From an uncultured Eubacteriales bacterium (lineage in GTDB: Bacteria; Bacillota; Clostridia; Oscillospirales; Acutalibacteraceae): DNA of 64,000 bases. Positions 16,620 through 27,800 of the stretch are shown in pieces. A model generated the notes under the pieces. It searched no databases and was not told where the DNA came from. It worked only from the letters and a program-made list of their open reading frames with translations. The number at the start of each line of letters is the position of its first letter. Within the stretch, counting starts at the first letter, position 1. Both the position numbers and the translations under genes were made by a program. The stretch lies in assembly GCA_934463265.1 (NCBI GenBank), contig CAKSIU010000002.1:1-64000 (forward strand), read 5' to 3'.

Positions 16620-17708
16620 TTACACTCCTTTTTCTCGCCTGTTTATAAAGTTCGCAATCAAATTATAAAGAACTACAAAAACCGGCACGCCAAGAATCAT
16701 TCCAGGTATGCCAAACATTCCACCACCGAGGATAACGCTAAACATTATAAATATTGCGGAAATTCCCACAGAACTTCCTAAAATTTTCGGTCCAATGATA
16801 TTTCCATCAACCTGTTGAAGAATAAGTATAAATATCGCAAACCAGAGCGCTTTTATTGGGTCGATTACTAACAGAATAATTATGCATGGAATTGCTCCTA
16901 AAAATGGTCCAAAAAATGGAATTATATTCGTAACGCCAACAACCACGCTTATAAGCAGCGAATACGGTATGTTTAAAATTGTCGTGCCAACAAAACACAG
17001 TACACCGATGATAAAAGAGTCAATAATTTTTCCGATAATAAATTTTCCAAAAACGTTGTGAGACATACTTAAAACATCCACCGCGTTTTTGTATGCTCCG
17101 TGACTCGCACATACTTTAAAAAGTCTGCGCAGCTTAAGCAATAAGTCGGTTTTATTAAACATAAAATAAAACGAGATAATAATTCCAATCACCCAATTAT
17201 AGGTAACCATCGCAAAATTTTTCATAAAATCGAAAACTTTAATTATAAAAGTTTCATTGCTTAAAAGTTTGATGGCTTTTTCTGTCAAATTGTCTATCAG
17301 AGCAAAGTTTTTAATATGTAAAATCGAGACGACTTCCTGCACAAAATTTTTAAAGGAGCTCACATAACTGCCGGAATTTGCAATTAACTGATTAATACTC
17401 ACAATAATCTGAGGCACTATGATAATCGAAATAAATCCGCAAATTCCAAAAACAATTAAATACGCAGAGAATATCGACAAAAATTTTACAGTTTTCTCGT
17501 TTTTAAAGTACTTATTATAAATATTATTTTCAAAAAAATGCGCCGGCCAATTCACAATGTAAGCAATAGCAAAACCATATATAAAAGGCATCAAAAGAGT
17601 AAATATTTTACATAAGCCGCCCCAAAAGATAAAAATATTTTTAAATAAAAAAAGTATGGCAATCGTGTATGTGATAAGAAAAATTTTATTTTTTAAACTT
17701 TTGTCCAT
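16620..17708 (-). CDS. AI-2E family transporter (YtvI/PerM-like membrane protein)
   Basis: The 362-residue protein has about eight membrane segments in the AI-2E/PerM arrangement: two pairs at the N-terminus, a soluble middle section, then a C-terminal block with the conserved VTNIIPFFGPFLGAIPC and DGNIIGPKILGSSVGIS motifs. Family members include sporulation protein YtvI, the AI-2 exporter TqsA and Na/H antiporters, so the substrate cannot be assigned. It is oligomeric in the cytoplasmic membrane. It is placed between an M24 peptidase and manC in the same transcript. RBS GGAGCGG. Confidence 0.88.
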   Translation of the reverse strand: MDKSLKNKIFLITYTIAILFLFKNIFIFWGGLCKIFTLLMPFIYGFAIAYIVNWPAHFFENNIYNKYFKNEKTVKFLSIFSAYLIVFGICGFISIIIVPQIIVSINQLIANSGSYVSSFKNFVQEVVSILHIKNFALIDNLTEKAIKLLSNETFIIKVFDFMKNFAMVTYNWVIGIIISFYFMFNKTDLLLKLRRLFKVCASHGAYKNAVDVLSMSHNVFGKFIIGKIIDSFIIGVLCFVGTTILNIPYSLLISVVVGVTNIIPFFGPFLGAIPCIIILLVIDPIKALWFAIFILILQQVDGNIIGPKILGSSVGISAIFIMFSVILGGGMFGIPGMILGVPVFVVLYNLIANFINRREKGV

Positions 17709-17723
17709 TTTACCGCTCCCAAA

Positions 17724-18815
17724 CTACAAAATCAATAGTTCCCTACTTGCCGATGTTAAATTTTCGCATCCAGTTTCTGTAACAAGAACCATGTCTTCTA
17801 TTCTTACGCCGAATTCATTTTTCAAATATATTCCAGGTTCAACCGTAACAATCATTCCGGGTTTTAAAACAGCTTCAGAACGGGCAGACAAAAACGGCCT
17901 TTCGTGAATTTCTAACCCGACTCCATGTCCTAAAGCGTGTCCAAAACAGCCTTCATAACCATTTTCGTAAATAAATTTTCGAGCAATATCATCGACTTCT
18001 CTACAAAAAACATTCGGTTTTATTGCTTTTATTGCTTTATTTTGCGCGAGTAAAACCGTTTCATAAACCAACTTTTTCTTTTCTGAAACTTTACCCAAAG
18101 CCACGGTTCTAGTCATGTCGCTGTGATAGCCATTGTACACCGCGCCCATGTCTATTGTAATAAAATCTCCGTTTTCAATTCGTTTATTAGAAGGTTCTGC
18201 ATGAGGAACCGCGCTATTTTTGCCACTTGCAACGATTAAATCAAAAGAAATTGCATCTGCGCCCTCTTTTCTTATTAAAAATTCTAAATTAAATGCAATT
18301 TCTCTTTCTGTCATTCCTAAATTTATCATCGGCAAAAGCTTATTTAACGCCCTTTCAGATATTTCCTGCGCAATTTTTATATCTTTTATTTCATCTTCCG
18401 TTTTTACAGCTCTGAGCGAATATATTATATCATCTAGAGTTTTTGTTTTAATAAATTTGACAGACGTTTTTTCAACCCATTCTTCAAATTTAAGTACTTC
18501 AGCTAAGGTTATTCCATCATTTTCTAGCAGTATATTTTTTATATCATGACGCTTTATTATGTCTAAAATTTCGCTTTTAAAATCCGTAGCTAAAACGACT
18601 TTCATATTTTTTACTTGCTTAAGTGCGGACTCATAATATCGAAAGTCTACAATAAAATAACTCTCATCGCGGGTTACAAAAATTACGCCCTCGCTAGATT
18701 TAAAACCAGAAAAATACAGTCTGTTTACTGATGACACAATAAGTGCTGCGTCAATTTTTTTATTATCCTCGTAAATTGGCAGTCTTTCTACTAAATTCAT
18801 CAACCGTTTTGTCAT
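17724..18815 (-). CDS. M24 family metallopeptidase (Xaa-Pro peptidase)
   Basis: A cytoplasmic aminopeptidase-type enzyme expected to cut Xaa-Pro peptide bonds with two metal ions. The 363-residue protein has a creatinase-like N-terminal domain (to about residue 130) and a pita-bread catalytic domain. The five ligands are visible: the two Asp of TIDMGAVYNGYHSDMTRT, His of GHALGHGVGLEIHERP, Glu of VTVEPGIYL and Glu of VRIEDMVLV. It is the YqhT/PepQ-type protein that in Firmicutes often sits next to aroQ and efp; aroQ is adjacent here, efp is not. ATG 18815 follows AAGGGGCAG. Confidence 0.9.
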   Translation of the reverse strand: MTKRLMNLVERLPIYEDNKKIDAALIVSSVNRLYFSGFKSSEGVIFVTRDESYFIVDFRYYESALKQVKNMKVVLATDFKSEILDIIKRHDIKNILLENDGITLAEVLKFEEWVEKTSVKFIKTKTLDDIIYSLRAVKTEDEIKDIKIAQEISERALNKLLPMINLGMTEREIAFNLEFLIRKEGADAISFDLIVASGKNSAVPHAEPSNKRIENGDFITIDMGAVYNGYHSDMTRTVALGKVSEKKKLVYETVLLAQNKAIKAIKPNVFCREVDDIARKFIYENGYEGCFGHALGHGVGLEIHERPFLSARSEAVLKPGMIVTVEPGIYLKNEFGVRIEDMVLVTETGCENLTSASRELLIL

Positions 18816-18827
18816 TTACTCTGCCCC

Positions 18828-19259
18828 TTATATCAAATCAATTATCGCGTCAAGCGCCAAAAAGTAGACATTTTTTCCAAATCCAACAATCTGTCCCGCA
18901 CAAACCTCAGATATTACAGACTTTCTGCGAAATTTTTCTCTGGCATAAATATTGGACATGTGAACCTCAACGCACGGCACATTGGCGCAGGCAACTGCAT
19001 CTCTGAGCGCGAGACTGTAATGTGTCAACGCTCCGGCATTTAAAATAATCGCATCAAAATTTTTGCTTGCTTCGTGAATTTTATCAATCAATGCGCCTTC
19101 CCAGTTTGACTGGAAAAATTCACATAACAGGCCTTTTGACATTGCTTTTGACATAATCTGCCTTTCAATACTGGCAAAAGTTTCAACACCATAAACATCT
19201 GTTTCCCGAGAACCTATCATATTTAAATTTGGACCCAACAACACTAAAACTTTTTTCAT
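18828..19259 (-). CDS. aroQ: 3-dehydroquinate dehydratase, type II
   Basis: AroQ removes water from 3-dehydroquinate in the shikimate pathway. The 143-residue protein is the small type II form: VLLGPNLNMIGSRETDVYG (catalytic Arg/Tyr loop), ILNAGALTHYSLALRDA and VEVHMSNIYAREKFRRKSVIS (catalytic His). The start is ATG 19259, behind TCAGGAGCATTTAGT; the open frame runs on to 19328 but overlaps yqeG out of frame. Start and yqeG stop nearly touch, indicating coupling. Confidence 0.94.
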   Translation of the reverse strand: MKKVLVLLGPNLNMIGSRETDVYGVETFASIERQIMSKAMSKGLLCEFFQSNWEGALIDKIHEASKNFDAIILNAGALTHYSLALRDAVACANVPCVEVHMSNIYAREKFRRKSVISEVCAGQIVGFGKNVYFLALDAIIDLI

Positions 19260-19260
19260 A

Positions 19261-19785
19261 CTAAATGCTCCTGATTTCGGCTTTTTTACTACACTTAAAT
19301 TTAGAAATAAATCTAAAAGGAACCTCAAAAATTCTTTTTAACTTTATAGAAAATGGTTCATTTTTATCTTTCGGATCGACTAAAACAGACTTCATTTTTG
19401 CTAAATTGGCACCTAAAATATCTGTAAAAATCTGGTCGCCTATAACCAAAATATTTTTCCTATCGACATCAATCATTTCCTTAGCTAAAGTAAATCCGGA
19501 TTTAAATGGCTTGTTAGCGTTTGCTATGTAATATTTTATTTTTAAATTTTCTGCAAATAATCGCACTCTTTTTTCTTTATTATTCGAAATTATCGTAACT
19601 TTAATTCCTGAATTTTTCAAATTATTAATCCACTCGCATACGCCATCATATGGCAAAATTGCTCCATGTGGTGACAATGTATTATCAATATCCAACAAAA
19701 CGGCTTTTATATCATTTTTCTGCAAAAACGCAATATCAACATCAGTTACATCTTTTAAATAAAAATTCGGTAAAAAAGAAAACAA
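19261..19785 (-). CDS. yqeG: YqeG family HAD-type phosphatase
   Basis: A 174-residue haloacid dehalogenase subfamily IIIA phosphatase. The motifs are LLDIDNTLSPHG (nucleophile Asp and acid/base Asp), IISNN (motif II), NKPFKSG (Lys) and VIGDQIFTDILGAN (metal-binding Asp pair). Family members are widespread in Firmicutes and are suspected to act on phosphatidylglycerophosphate or sugar phosphates; the substrate is not fixed here. The start codon is TTG at 19785 with GAGGTGAG ahead; no ATG fits. It heads the operon that continues to manC. Confidence 0.88.
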   Translation of the reverse strand: MFSFLPNFYLKDVTDVDIAFLQKNDIKAVLLDIDNTLSPHGAILPYDGVCEWINNLKNSGIKVTIISNNKEKRVRLFAENLKIKYYIANANKPFKSGFTLAKEMIDVDRKNILVIGDQIFTDILGANLAKMKSVLVDPKDKNEPFSIKLKRIFEVPFRFISKFKCSKKAEIRSI

Positions 19786-19804
19786 AAACTCACCTCTTAA
19801 AATT

Positions 19805-19831
19805 CAATAAAAGCGGGCAAAAAAGCCCGCC
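19805..19831 (-). terminator. terminator of rpsU
   Basis: Minus strand GCGGGC (19830-19825) and GCCCGC (19818-19813) form a stem closed by a T-rich loop, followed by TTTTATTG. Confidence 0.85.
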
Positions 19832-19848
19832 TTTATAGTAATTATCTA

Positions 19849-20022
19849 TTAATATTTACGTTTTCTAGCTGCTTCAGACTTTTTTCTGCGTTTAACTGAA
19901 GGTTTAACATAAGCTTCTCTCTTACGAACTTCAGCGATAACACCAGCTCTGGTACATTGTCTTTTAAATCTTTTTATTGCACTGTCTAAAGACTCATTAT
20001 CTTTAACTTTAATTTCAGCCAT
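19849..20022 (-). CDS. rpsU: 30S ribosomal protein S21
   Basis: A 57-residue, very basic protein: [20 protein letters not shown], then [19 protein letters not shown], ending [14 protein letters not shown]. This is the full-length S21, which sits near the anti-Shine-Dalgarno end of 16S rRNA. GGGAGGGATATAG gives a good RBS before ATG 20022. It has its own terminator and sits 108 bases after leuS; in many Firmicutes it accompanies yqeY, which is absent here. Confidence 0.96.
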   Translation of the reverse strand: MAEIKVKDNESLDSAIKRFKRQCTRAGVIAEVRKREAYVKPSVKRRKKSEAARKRKY

Positions 20023-20130
20023 CTATATCCCTCCCATCCGCCAGCCGGCAGAGGTAATGTATTCCTAAATTACAAAACTTATTATATAACAACCAATGGC
20101 GAAAAGTCAATACACAAGTTAAAAAACAGA

Positions 20131-22542
20131 TTATTTTACAACAAAATTTACTAACTTGCCCTTAACATAAATTTCTTTAACTATAGAAACATCTTCAAGA
20201 GCCGCAGAAATTTTAGGTTCATTTTTCGCCATAGAAATCACTTCTGACTCTGAAAACCCCTCAGAAATTTGCAATTTAGCACGAAGTTTACCATTTATCT
20301 GAACCACAATTTCGACAGAAGAATCTTTACATTTAGCTTCATCGTATTCGGGCCAAATTGAAACGCTTGCAAAACCATCACCTAGATTCAATTCTTGCCA
20401 AATTTCCTCTGTAACATGAGGCGCAAACGGATTTAATAACTTTGTAAATATTTTTAATTCATCAATCGTTATCGAGCCAACATCGTAAATTTCGTTCATT
20501 AGCGACATCAAACAGGCAATCGCAGTGTTAAATTTCATTTCTTCAATGTCAAAAGTAACTTTTTTAATCGCTTTATTTAGATGAACCTCGAGAGTTTTTC
20601 TTACACCGGTTTCATCCGACAAAATATTTTGAAAGTTCCAGTATCTCTCAATAAAACGTCTGCAACCTTTTATTCCATTAGTGCTCCACGGAGCAGACTT
20701 TTCATAATCTCCGATAAACATCTCGTAAAGCCGCATGGTGTCCGCTCCAAACTCATTTACAATGTCGTCAGGATTAACCACGTTTCCTTTAGATTTGCTC
20801 ATTTTCTCGTTATTTTCACCCATTATTAAACCGTGACTGGTTCGTTTTAAATAAGGCTCTTTTGTTGGCACAACACCGATATCATATAAAAATTTATACC
20901 AAAATCTGCTGTACAAAAGGTGTAAAGTAGTGTGCTCCATGCCACCATTATACCAATTTATGGGCATCCAATAATTCAAATTTTCTTTACTTGCCAATTC
21001 GTTTTTGTTATGCGAGTCCGTATACCGCAAAAAATACCACGATGAGCCCGCCCATTGAGGCATTGTATCGGTTTCTCTTTTGGCTTTTGCTCCGCATTTC
21101 GGACAGGTTGTATTAACAAAACTTTCCATATTTGCAAGTGGAGATTCTCCTGTAGTTGTCGGCTCATAAGATTCTACATTTGGCAATTTTAACGGCAATT
21201 CTGACTCCGGAACAGGCACATAGCCACATTTTTCGCAGTAAACAATCGGAATAGGCTCTCCCCAATATCTTTGCCGAGAGAAAACCCAGTCACGCAATTT
21301 ATAATTTACTTTTGCCTCTCCTATGCCATTTTCTTTTAGCCAATTCAACATTTTTTCTTTGGCTTTTGGTACAGTTAAGCTATTTAAAAATCCAGAATTA
21401 ACCATAGTGCCAGTTTGACAATCTGTAAACGCCTCTTTTTCGATATCTCCGCCCTTAACCACTTCAACGATAGGCAACGAAAACTTTTTAGCAAATTCAT
21501 AATCACGTTCATCGTGCGCCGGAACAGCCATAATTGCGCCTGCTCCGTACGAAATCAAAACGTAGTCGGAGATAAATATCGAAATTTCAGCATTATTAAC
21601 AGGATTTATTGCAAAAATTCCGTCTATTTTAACTCCGGTTTTGTCTTTTACAAGCTGTGTACGCTCAAATTCGGATTTTTTTGCGGCATTTTCCTGATAT
21701 TTTCTGACTTCATCCAAATTTTTAATCTTATTTTTAATTTTCTCGATAATCGGATGCTCGGGCGAAATAACCATGTATGTAGCGCCGAAAATTGTGTCTG
21801 GACGCGTGGTATAAACAGTTATTTTTTCACCCAAAGTCGTATCAAAATTAATCAGTGCGCCCTCCGAGCGGCCAATCCAATTTTTTTGTTGTGCTTTAAC
21901 TCGTTCCGGATAGTCCACCAAGTCAAGGTCGTTAATTAAACGCTCGGCATATTCAGTGATTTTCAACATCCACTGCGATTTAACTTTTTGAACGACCTCA
22001 CTGCCACAACGCTCACAAACTCCGCCAACAACTTCTTCATTGGCCAAAACACATTTACATGACGTACAAAAATTAACCGCCATTTCTTTTTTATATGCCA
22101 ATCCAAGTTTAAAAAGTTGCAAAAATATCCATTGTGTCCATTTATAATATTCCGGGTCCGTGGTATTAATTTCGCGGCTCCAATCAAAAGAAAGTCCCAA
22201 TGATTTTAATTGTCGCTTAAAATTAGCGATATTTTTTTTTGTGATTATTTCCGGATGAACGTGATTTTTTATAGCAAAATTTTCTGCAGGTAGTCCAAAA
22301 GCATCCCAACCGATAGGAAAAAGCACATTAAATCCCTGCATTCTCCTTTCTCTGGCAATTATATCAATCGCGGTATAACTTCTTGGATGTCCAACGTGCA
22401 AGCCATTTCCTGAAGGATAAGGAAATTCGACTAATGCAAAAAATTTCTCTCTGGTTTTATCATCATTATCAGCGTGAAAAATTCCAGAATTTTCCCAATT
22501 TTTTTGCCACTTTTTTTCTATTTCAGCATGATTATACTTCAT
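20131..22542 (-). CDS. leuS: leucyl-tRNA synthetase
   Basis: LeuRS charges tRNA-Leu with leucine. The 803-residue protein has the class I signatures: [20 protein letters not shown] (HIGH motif as HVGH) near residue 40 and [10 protein letters not shown] toward the C-terminus. Between them lie a CP1 editing domain, a zinc-type Cys cluster ([21 protein letters not shown]) and the tRNA-binding helices. The start is ATG 22542, 25 bases after the rsfS stop; the open frame extends to 22686 but that part overlaps rsfS. No T-box is present; it is expressed from the long operon upstream. Gene order yqeK-rsfS-leuS is the usual Firmicutes one. Confidence 0.97.
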   Translation of the reverse strand: MKYNHAEIEKKWQKNWENSGIFHADNDDKTREKFFALVEFPYPSGNGLHVGHPRSYTAIDIIARERRMQGFNVLFPIGWDAFGLPAENFAIKNHVHPEIITKKNIANFKRQLKSLGLSFDWSREINTTDPEYYKWTQWIFLQLFKLGLAYKKEMAVNFCTSCKCVLANEEVVGGVCERCGSEVVQKVKSQWMLKITEYAERLINDLDLVDYPERVKAQQKNWIGRSEGALINFDTTLGEKITVYTTRPDTIFGATYMVISPEHPIIEKIKNKIKNLDEVRKYQENAAKKSEFERTQLVKDKTGVKIDGIFAINPVNNAEISIFISDYVLISYGAGAIMAVPAHDERDYEFAKKFSLPIVEVVKGGDIEKEAFTDCQTGTMVNSGFLNSLTVPKAKEKMLNWLKENGIGEAKVNYKLRDWVFSRQRYWGEPIPIVYCEKCGYVPVPESELPLKLPNVESYEPTTTGESPLANMESFVNTTCPKCGAKAKRETDTMPQWAGSSWYFLRYTDSHNKNELASKENLNYWMPINWYNGGMEHTTLHLLYSRFWYKFLYDIGVVPTKEPYLKRTSHGLIMGENNEKMSKSKGNVVNPDDIVNEFGADTMRLYEMFIGDYEKSAPWSTNGIKGCRRFIERYWNFQNILSDETGVRKTLEVHLNKAIKKVTFDIEEMKFNTAIACLMSLMNEIYDVGSITIDELKIFTKLLNPFAPHVTEEIWQELNLGDGFASVSIWPEYDEAKCKDSSVEIVVQINGKLRAKLQISEGFSESEVISMAKNEPKISAALEDVSIVKEIYVKGKLVNFVVK

Positions 22543-22567
22543 TTTATTCACAACTTTCTCACAAGAA

Positions 22568-22891
22568 TTATTTTGGAGTGACTTCTCCATAAATATTGTA
22601 ATATTTTCTCGACTGCTCCGAAAATACATGAACGATGACATCGGTATAATCAAGCAAAATCCAAGTATCTGCACGATGTCCTTCAATGTGATGAGGCAAA
22701 ATTCCGATTTCTTTTAGTTCCGACTCAACCTCGTCAGCAAGAGCATTCACGTGAGTTGAGCTGGTTCCGGTTGCAATCACGATATAATCCGCCAAAACGT
22801 TGTCCACGCTAGCTTTTATGATTTTTATATTTAAGCCTTTTTTATTTTCAAGAATTTTTTCACATTTTTTTGCCAATTCAAGTGAAGTCAT
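22568..22891 (-). CDS. rsfS: ribosomal silencing factor RsfS
   Basis: RsfS binds ribosomal protein L14 and stops the subunits from joining when nutrients are low. The 107-residue protein matches the family: [19 protein letters not shown], then [20 protein letters not shown] and the ending RKYYNIYGE. It lies between yqeK and leuS in one transcript. Confidence 0.95.
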   Translation of the reverse strand: MTSLELAKKCEKILENKKGLNIKIIKASVDNVLADYIVIATGTSSTHVNALADEVESELKEIGILPHHIEGHRADTWILLDYTDVIVHVFSEQSRKYYNIYGEVTPK

Positions 22892-22903
22892 AAAAACACC
22901 TCT

Positions 22904-23467
22904 TTAATTAAAATTTTTTACCGTGTCGTTATACGCCTCCAACGTGTTCGGAGCTATTGTCATATTTTTTTCCATTAACATTTCAATAGAAAATCTAGCC
23001 GTTAAGCACACAGCTTTGTCGAGGCTTTCTTCAGCAGTCTTTTTTACTTCTGCAGACTCAACAGAAGTTCTATCATCTGAAATCATATCTGCAACGAATA
23101 CGATTTTCTCCTGCAAAGACATTCCCGCTCTGCCCGTTGTGTGAAATTTTACCGCATTTAATATATCTTCATCATCTATTTTTAATTTAGTTTTCAAATA
23201 AGCCGCTCCAGAAATCGCGTGCCAAAGCTTTTTATTGTCAAACTCAAACGCAGATAGTTTCATTCCTGCATCAGAAATTAGCTGTAATTGCTCTTTTTCA
23301 TCGGTTTGCTTGGTTATATCGTGCAAAAGTCCGGCAATTTCGACTTTTTTCATGTTTGCACCATATTTTTTAGCAAGATACACCGCCTTTTTCGAAACAT
23401 TAACACTGTGATTATATCTTTTTTCAGTTAAATTTTTCTTTAAAATTTCATTATATACATCCAACAT
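22904..23467 (-). CDS. yqeK: bis(5'-nucleosyl)-tetraphosphatase YqeK (HD domain)
   Basis: An HD-domain metal-dependent hydrolase; the family is known to cut Ap4A symmetrically into two ADP. The 187-residue protein shows RYNHSVNVSKKAVYLAKKYG (first His), AGLLHDITKQ (HD), an LWHAISGA His, and VKFHTTGRAGM then KIVFVADMISDDR. Normally nadD precedes it; here that gene is missing and yhbY is upstream across a gap of about 100 bases. Confidence 0.92.
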   Translation of the reverse strand: MLDVYNEILKKNLTEKRYNHSVNVSKKAVYLAKKYGANMKKVEIAGLLHDITKQTDEKEQLQLISDAGMKLSAFEFDNKKLWHAISGAAYLKTKLKIDDEDILNAVKFHTTGRAGMSLQEKIVFVADMISDDRTSVESAEVKKTAEESLDKAVCLTARFSIEMLMEKNMTIAPNTLEAYNDTVKNFN

Positions 23468-23569
23468 AAAAGCACTCCAAAATAAAATTATAGCTATATT
23501 TTACCATAACATTCGTCGCGTTACAACATAAAAAATTTTATGAACTTTATGTGAAGTTTTGTTTTTTAA

Positions 23570-23866
23570 TTATTTCTTAGGCAAAATTATTTTTGGATTT
23601 TTATTATTTTTTCTGTACAAAACAAATTTTGTTCCGATAATTTGTACAATATCCGCATGAGTTTTTTCAGCCAAATAGGCCGCAATTTCTCGTACGTCTT
23701 CTTCAGCGGTTTCCAAAACCTTTACTTTAAAAATTTCACGCGCAGTCAGTGCATCATCTGCCTGCTTTATAACCTCTGCACTTACTCCGCCCTTTCCGAC
23801 AATCAAAATCGTTTCCATCGAGTTCGCCATAGAGCGCAAATATGCTCGTTGTTTACTTGTTATCAT
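23570..23866 (-). CDS. yhbY: YhbY family RNA-binding protein (CRM domain)
   Basis: A 98-residue single CRM domain protein that associates with pre-50S ribosomal particles. The family features are KQRAYLRSMANSMETILIVG, KGGVSAEVI, then the ALTAREIFKVKVL strand and GTKFVLYRKN at the end. ATG 23866 is preferred over a TTG one codon earlier; RBS GAGGAGA. It follows ftsY by 39 bases. Its usual neighbours obg and nadD are absent. Confidence 0.93.
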   Translation of the reverse strand: MITSKQRAYLRSMANSMETILIVGKGGVSAEVIKQADDALTAREIFKVKVLETAEEDVREIAAYLAEKTHADIVQIIGTKFVLYRKNNKNPKIILPKK

Positions 23867-23905
23867 CAAAAATCTCCTCTAAATTTTTACAAATTGCTAT
23901 TAAAA

Positions 23906-24820
23906 TTAATTTTGGCGTTCAAATAAAGCCGCTGCAAAATTTTTCGCGTCAAAAGGCTGTAAATCCTCTATTTGTTCACCAACGCCGATAAATTTAATTG
24001 GTATTCCCAACTCTTCTTTTACCGCCAAAATTACGCCACCTCGTGCGGTTCCGTCAAGTTTTGTCAAAACCAAACCTGTAATTCCCGCTGCATTTTTGAA
24101 TTCTCGTGCCTGATTGACTGCATTCTGACCGGTTGTTGCATCGAGAATCAACAAAAATTCCGTGTCAGCATTGGGCAATTCTCTAGAAATTACTCGACTT
24201 ATTTTGGATAATTCATCCATAAGGTGCTTTTTATTGTGAAGTCGACCCGCTGTGTCACAAATTATCACGTCACAATCTCGCGCTTTTGCTGCTGAAATCG
24301 TATCAAAAACCACCGCCGCAGGGTCAGAGCCCTCTTTTTGTTTGACAATATCCACACTGGCTCGCTCTGCCCAAATTTCAAGCTGGTCAATTGCCGCCGC
24401 ACGAAATGTATCGGCCGCGCCCAATATGACTTTTTTGCCGTCATTTTTCAGTTGCGACGCCAATTTTCCAATAGTGGTAGTTTTTCCCACACCGTTTACA
24501 CCTATAACTAAAATAATCGACGGTTTTGTTGATAAATTCAACGTTTCTCCACCAGACAGCATATCAGCTACGATTTCCTCTAAAAGTCCGTAAATCAAAC
24601 TTGGCTCTGTCACGCCCTCTTTTTTAACTTTTTCTCTGAGTTTTTCGCATATTTTCTGTGACGTTGCCATTCCAACATCGCCCATAATCAATAATTCTTC
24701 GAGTTCTTCAAAAAGTTTTTCATCGATTTTTGTAAAAGATTTTATCATTGAATCGATTTGGCCCATGATGTTATTTTTAGTTTTTCGGAGTCCTTCTTTA
24801 AATTTGGCAAAAAGCCCCAT
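23906..24820 (-). CDS. ftsY: signal recognition particle receptor FtsY
   Basis: FtsY is the SRP receptor GTPase that delivers ribosomes making membrane proteins to the translocon. The 304-residue protein has an N domain helix bundle (to about 95) and a G domain: [15 protein letters not shown] (G1), [28 protein letters not shown] (G3), [10 protein letters not shown] (G4) and [12 protein letters not shown]. The acidic A domain of E. coli is missing, as in most Firmicutes. It starts 12 bases after the smc stop. Confidence 0.97.
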   Translation of the reverse strand: MGLFAKFKEGLRKTKNNIMGQIDSMIKSFTKIDEKLFEELEELLIMGDVGMATSQKICEKLREKVKKEGVTEPSLIYGLLEEIVADMLSGGETLNLSTKPSIILVIGVNGVGKTTTIGKLASQLKNDGKKVILGAADTFRAAAIDQLEIWAERASVDIVKQKEGSDPAAVVFDTISAAKARDCDVIICDTAGRLHNKKHLMDELSKISRVISRELPNADTEFLLILDATTGQNAVNQAREFKNAAGITGLVLTKLDGTARGGVILAVKEELGIPIKFIGVGEQIEDLQPFDAKNFAAALFERQN

Positions 24821-24832
24821 ATTGTCATCTCC

Positions 24833-27800
24833 TCAACTTAAAAAATTTTTTTCAATTTCAGTTGCTCTAAGCTCCAGCAATTTAGAAACGCCTTCATTTT
24901 GCATCGTTACGCCATAAAGACCGTCCGCCTCTTCCATAGTTCCGCGACGATGACTTATCACAATAAATTGAGTATTTTTATTCATTTTGCGCAAATAAGC
25001 CGCAAACCTGTCGACGTTTACATCATCGAGCGCTGCCTCAATTTCGTCGAGAACGCAAAAAGGTGCCGGACTGACTTTCATAATTGCAAAATAAAGCGCT
25101 ATCGCGATAAGTGCGCGTTCCCCGCCGGACAAAGCTTCCAAATGAGTCACAATTTTTCCGGGCGGTTGAACGTAAATTTCTATTCCAGAATTTAAAACAT
25201 CAGAAGAATCGGTTAATGTCAAATTTGCCTTGCCTCCGCCGAATAATTCTTTAAAAACCGCACCAAAATTCTCATTTATTTTAGCAAATTTTTCAGAAAA
25301 TAAAATTCGCATTTGCTTTGTCAAATCATTTATCAAGCGGTAAAGTTCTTTTTTAGACTTTTCAACATCATTTATCTGAGATTTCATAAACTGGTGTCGC
25401 TCTGAAACTTGCTTATATTCTTCTATTGCGGCGACATTTACAACCCCTAAATTTTTTATTTTCAGCCGCAGTTCATTAAGATTTTTAACGACCTGTGGGG
25501 TACTTTCGACAGCCTTAAAGCTTGCAATTGCTTCGCGCCGAGTCAGTTCATATTCATCCCAAAGCTTTGCAATAATGGTATCATATTCTTTTTGCACGTT
25601 CATTTTTTTATCTTCGAATCGAGCGATTTCCAGCGCAATTTTTTCTTTGTCGTTTAAAGTGGAGCGTTCTGAATTTCGCAGTTCCGTTATGTTTTTTTCA
25701 AACTCAATTTTTTCCGCATTCAACTGCGTAATATCACGATTTAACTGCTCCGAATGAGTCATTAAATTCTCGATTTCGCCGTTTATATTAATAATTTTTA
25801 TTTCTACATTAGAATTTTTTATGTTAAAACTTTCAATCTCATCCAATAGTTTTGCTCGCTGAATTTCAGCCGATTTTTTATTTTCTAATATGGAATTAAT
25901 TTCAAAATTCGACCTTTCGATTTCGCCATTAACAGCGACGATTTTAAGGCGCAAATCATTGACTTCTGTGTTTATCTTTTCACGCTGAGCTGCAATTTCA
26001 GTTTTATTTTCTCCTGCTGATAAAAGCGATTCCTCGGTCATTTTTATTTTTTCATTAACAGCTTTAAATTCTTTTTCAGAATTATTCGTAGCTACGGTTA
26101 ATTTTTTTATTTTTTCAGAAATATCTGTTTTTTCTTTATAAAAATTTTTGCATATAGAATTAAGTGATTCTTTTTCTAATATTTTTTTCTGATATTTTTG
26201 TTCAGCAGTACTCAAGTTTAATCTAATTCGTTGTGCATTTTGCTTTAAAATTTCAAAATTTTTCTTAAATTCTAATAAATTATTGTTCATTTCATTATAA
26301 GAAATTTTTGAGACTTTCGCATCTTCATTTAAATTATTATATTCTTTGCGTAAAAAATTTATCTGTTCCGCACGGTTCAAAAGTCCGGCATTTTTCCCGG
26401 TAGAACCGCCAGTCAAAGCCCCGCCGGAGTTTATAACTTGTCCATCCAGAGTAACAATTTTAAATTTATAAGAAAATTTTTTTGCAATTAGAACCGCGTT
26501 GTCAAGATTATCCACCACAATAATTTTTCCAAGCAAAAAATTAAGTATATTTAGATAAACCCTGTCACAATCGCACAAATTGCTGGCAATTCCAATAAAT
26601 CCCTGGCAAAAATTCAACGCTTTTTCTTGTATTTCATAGCCCTTTATATTTGAAATTGGCAAAAAAGTTGCTCTTCCAACGCCCTTGTTTTTTAAAAGAA
26701 ATATCGCTTTTTTCGCCGAATCTTCGGTGTCGACGACCACATTTTGTATGGCTGCACCTAAGGCAGTTTCAATGGCGACAGAAAATTTGTTCGGCACGCT
26801 AATCAGCTTCGAGACCGGACCGCGAATTCCAGATAATGTATTTTTTTCGGCTTCTTTCATCAAAAACTTTACGCTGTGAGAAAAACCATCAAGATTCCGT
26901 TCAAGCTCCTCAAGCATCCGGATTTTTCTAAATTTAGTCTCTGCATCCAGAGTCAATTTATCTGTAATTTGTTTTAACTTTTCGCACTCTTTTTCAGAAT
27001 TTTTGATATTATTTTCAGCATTTTTTAATTCTAAATCAGAATTTTCCGATTGAACTTTTAATTCGTTTAAAGAAATTTTTTTAACAGATAATTCTTCATT
27101 TATCGAATTAACTTTTTGTTCATAGTAGGTTATATTCTGCTCAAGAACCGCTTGTCTCTGCGATAAATTTTCGATATTAGATTTTGACGTTATGATTTTA
27201 ACTTTAATTTCAGAAGCTAAAGTTTTAAGTCTGGACATTTCATCAGATAATCTCTTTGATTCACTGGTTGACGCATTTACTTTTTCTGTTAAATTTTCTA
27301 AAATTTTTTCACTTTTTTCAAGTTCTAAATTATTTTGCCTCAACGATTCTTTTAAAAAATTTATTTTTTTATTTTTTTCTGTTATAGAATTTTCTAAATT
27401 TGAAAAACTTTGTTCTAAATCTGAAATTTCTTTTGACAATCGTTGAATATTTTCCTTATTATGTAAAATGTCATTCTGCAAAACAGAAATTTGCCCTTTT
27501 TTAGTGATAACATTTTCGTCACATTCAGAAATTTTTCGACGAGTTTCATCAACGCAAACTGTGTGATTTAATATTTTTTTTGAAAGTTCGTCAAGTTTGA
27601 CGTTAAAACTTTCAAGACTTTTCTCAACTTCAGCATATTGACTTTGTGAAACTGCAATTTTACTATCATAAGTCTGCAAAATTTCGTTTGACTTGCCCAA
27701 AGTAAAAAGCCATGTGCCAATTTCAACAGCCTTTTTTTCGTTGGCCAAATCAACATAAGTTTTCGCCTTATCAGCCTCCTTTTTCAACGGCCCTATGCGT

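Noticed and set aside
18828..19259. NAGALTH in AroQ as an active-site loss
   Set aside because: An Ala after the Asn (NAG instead of NPG) also occurs in well-characterised type II dehydroquinases, and the catalytic His and Tyr are present.
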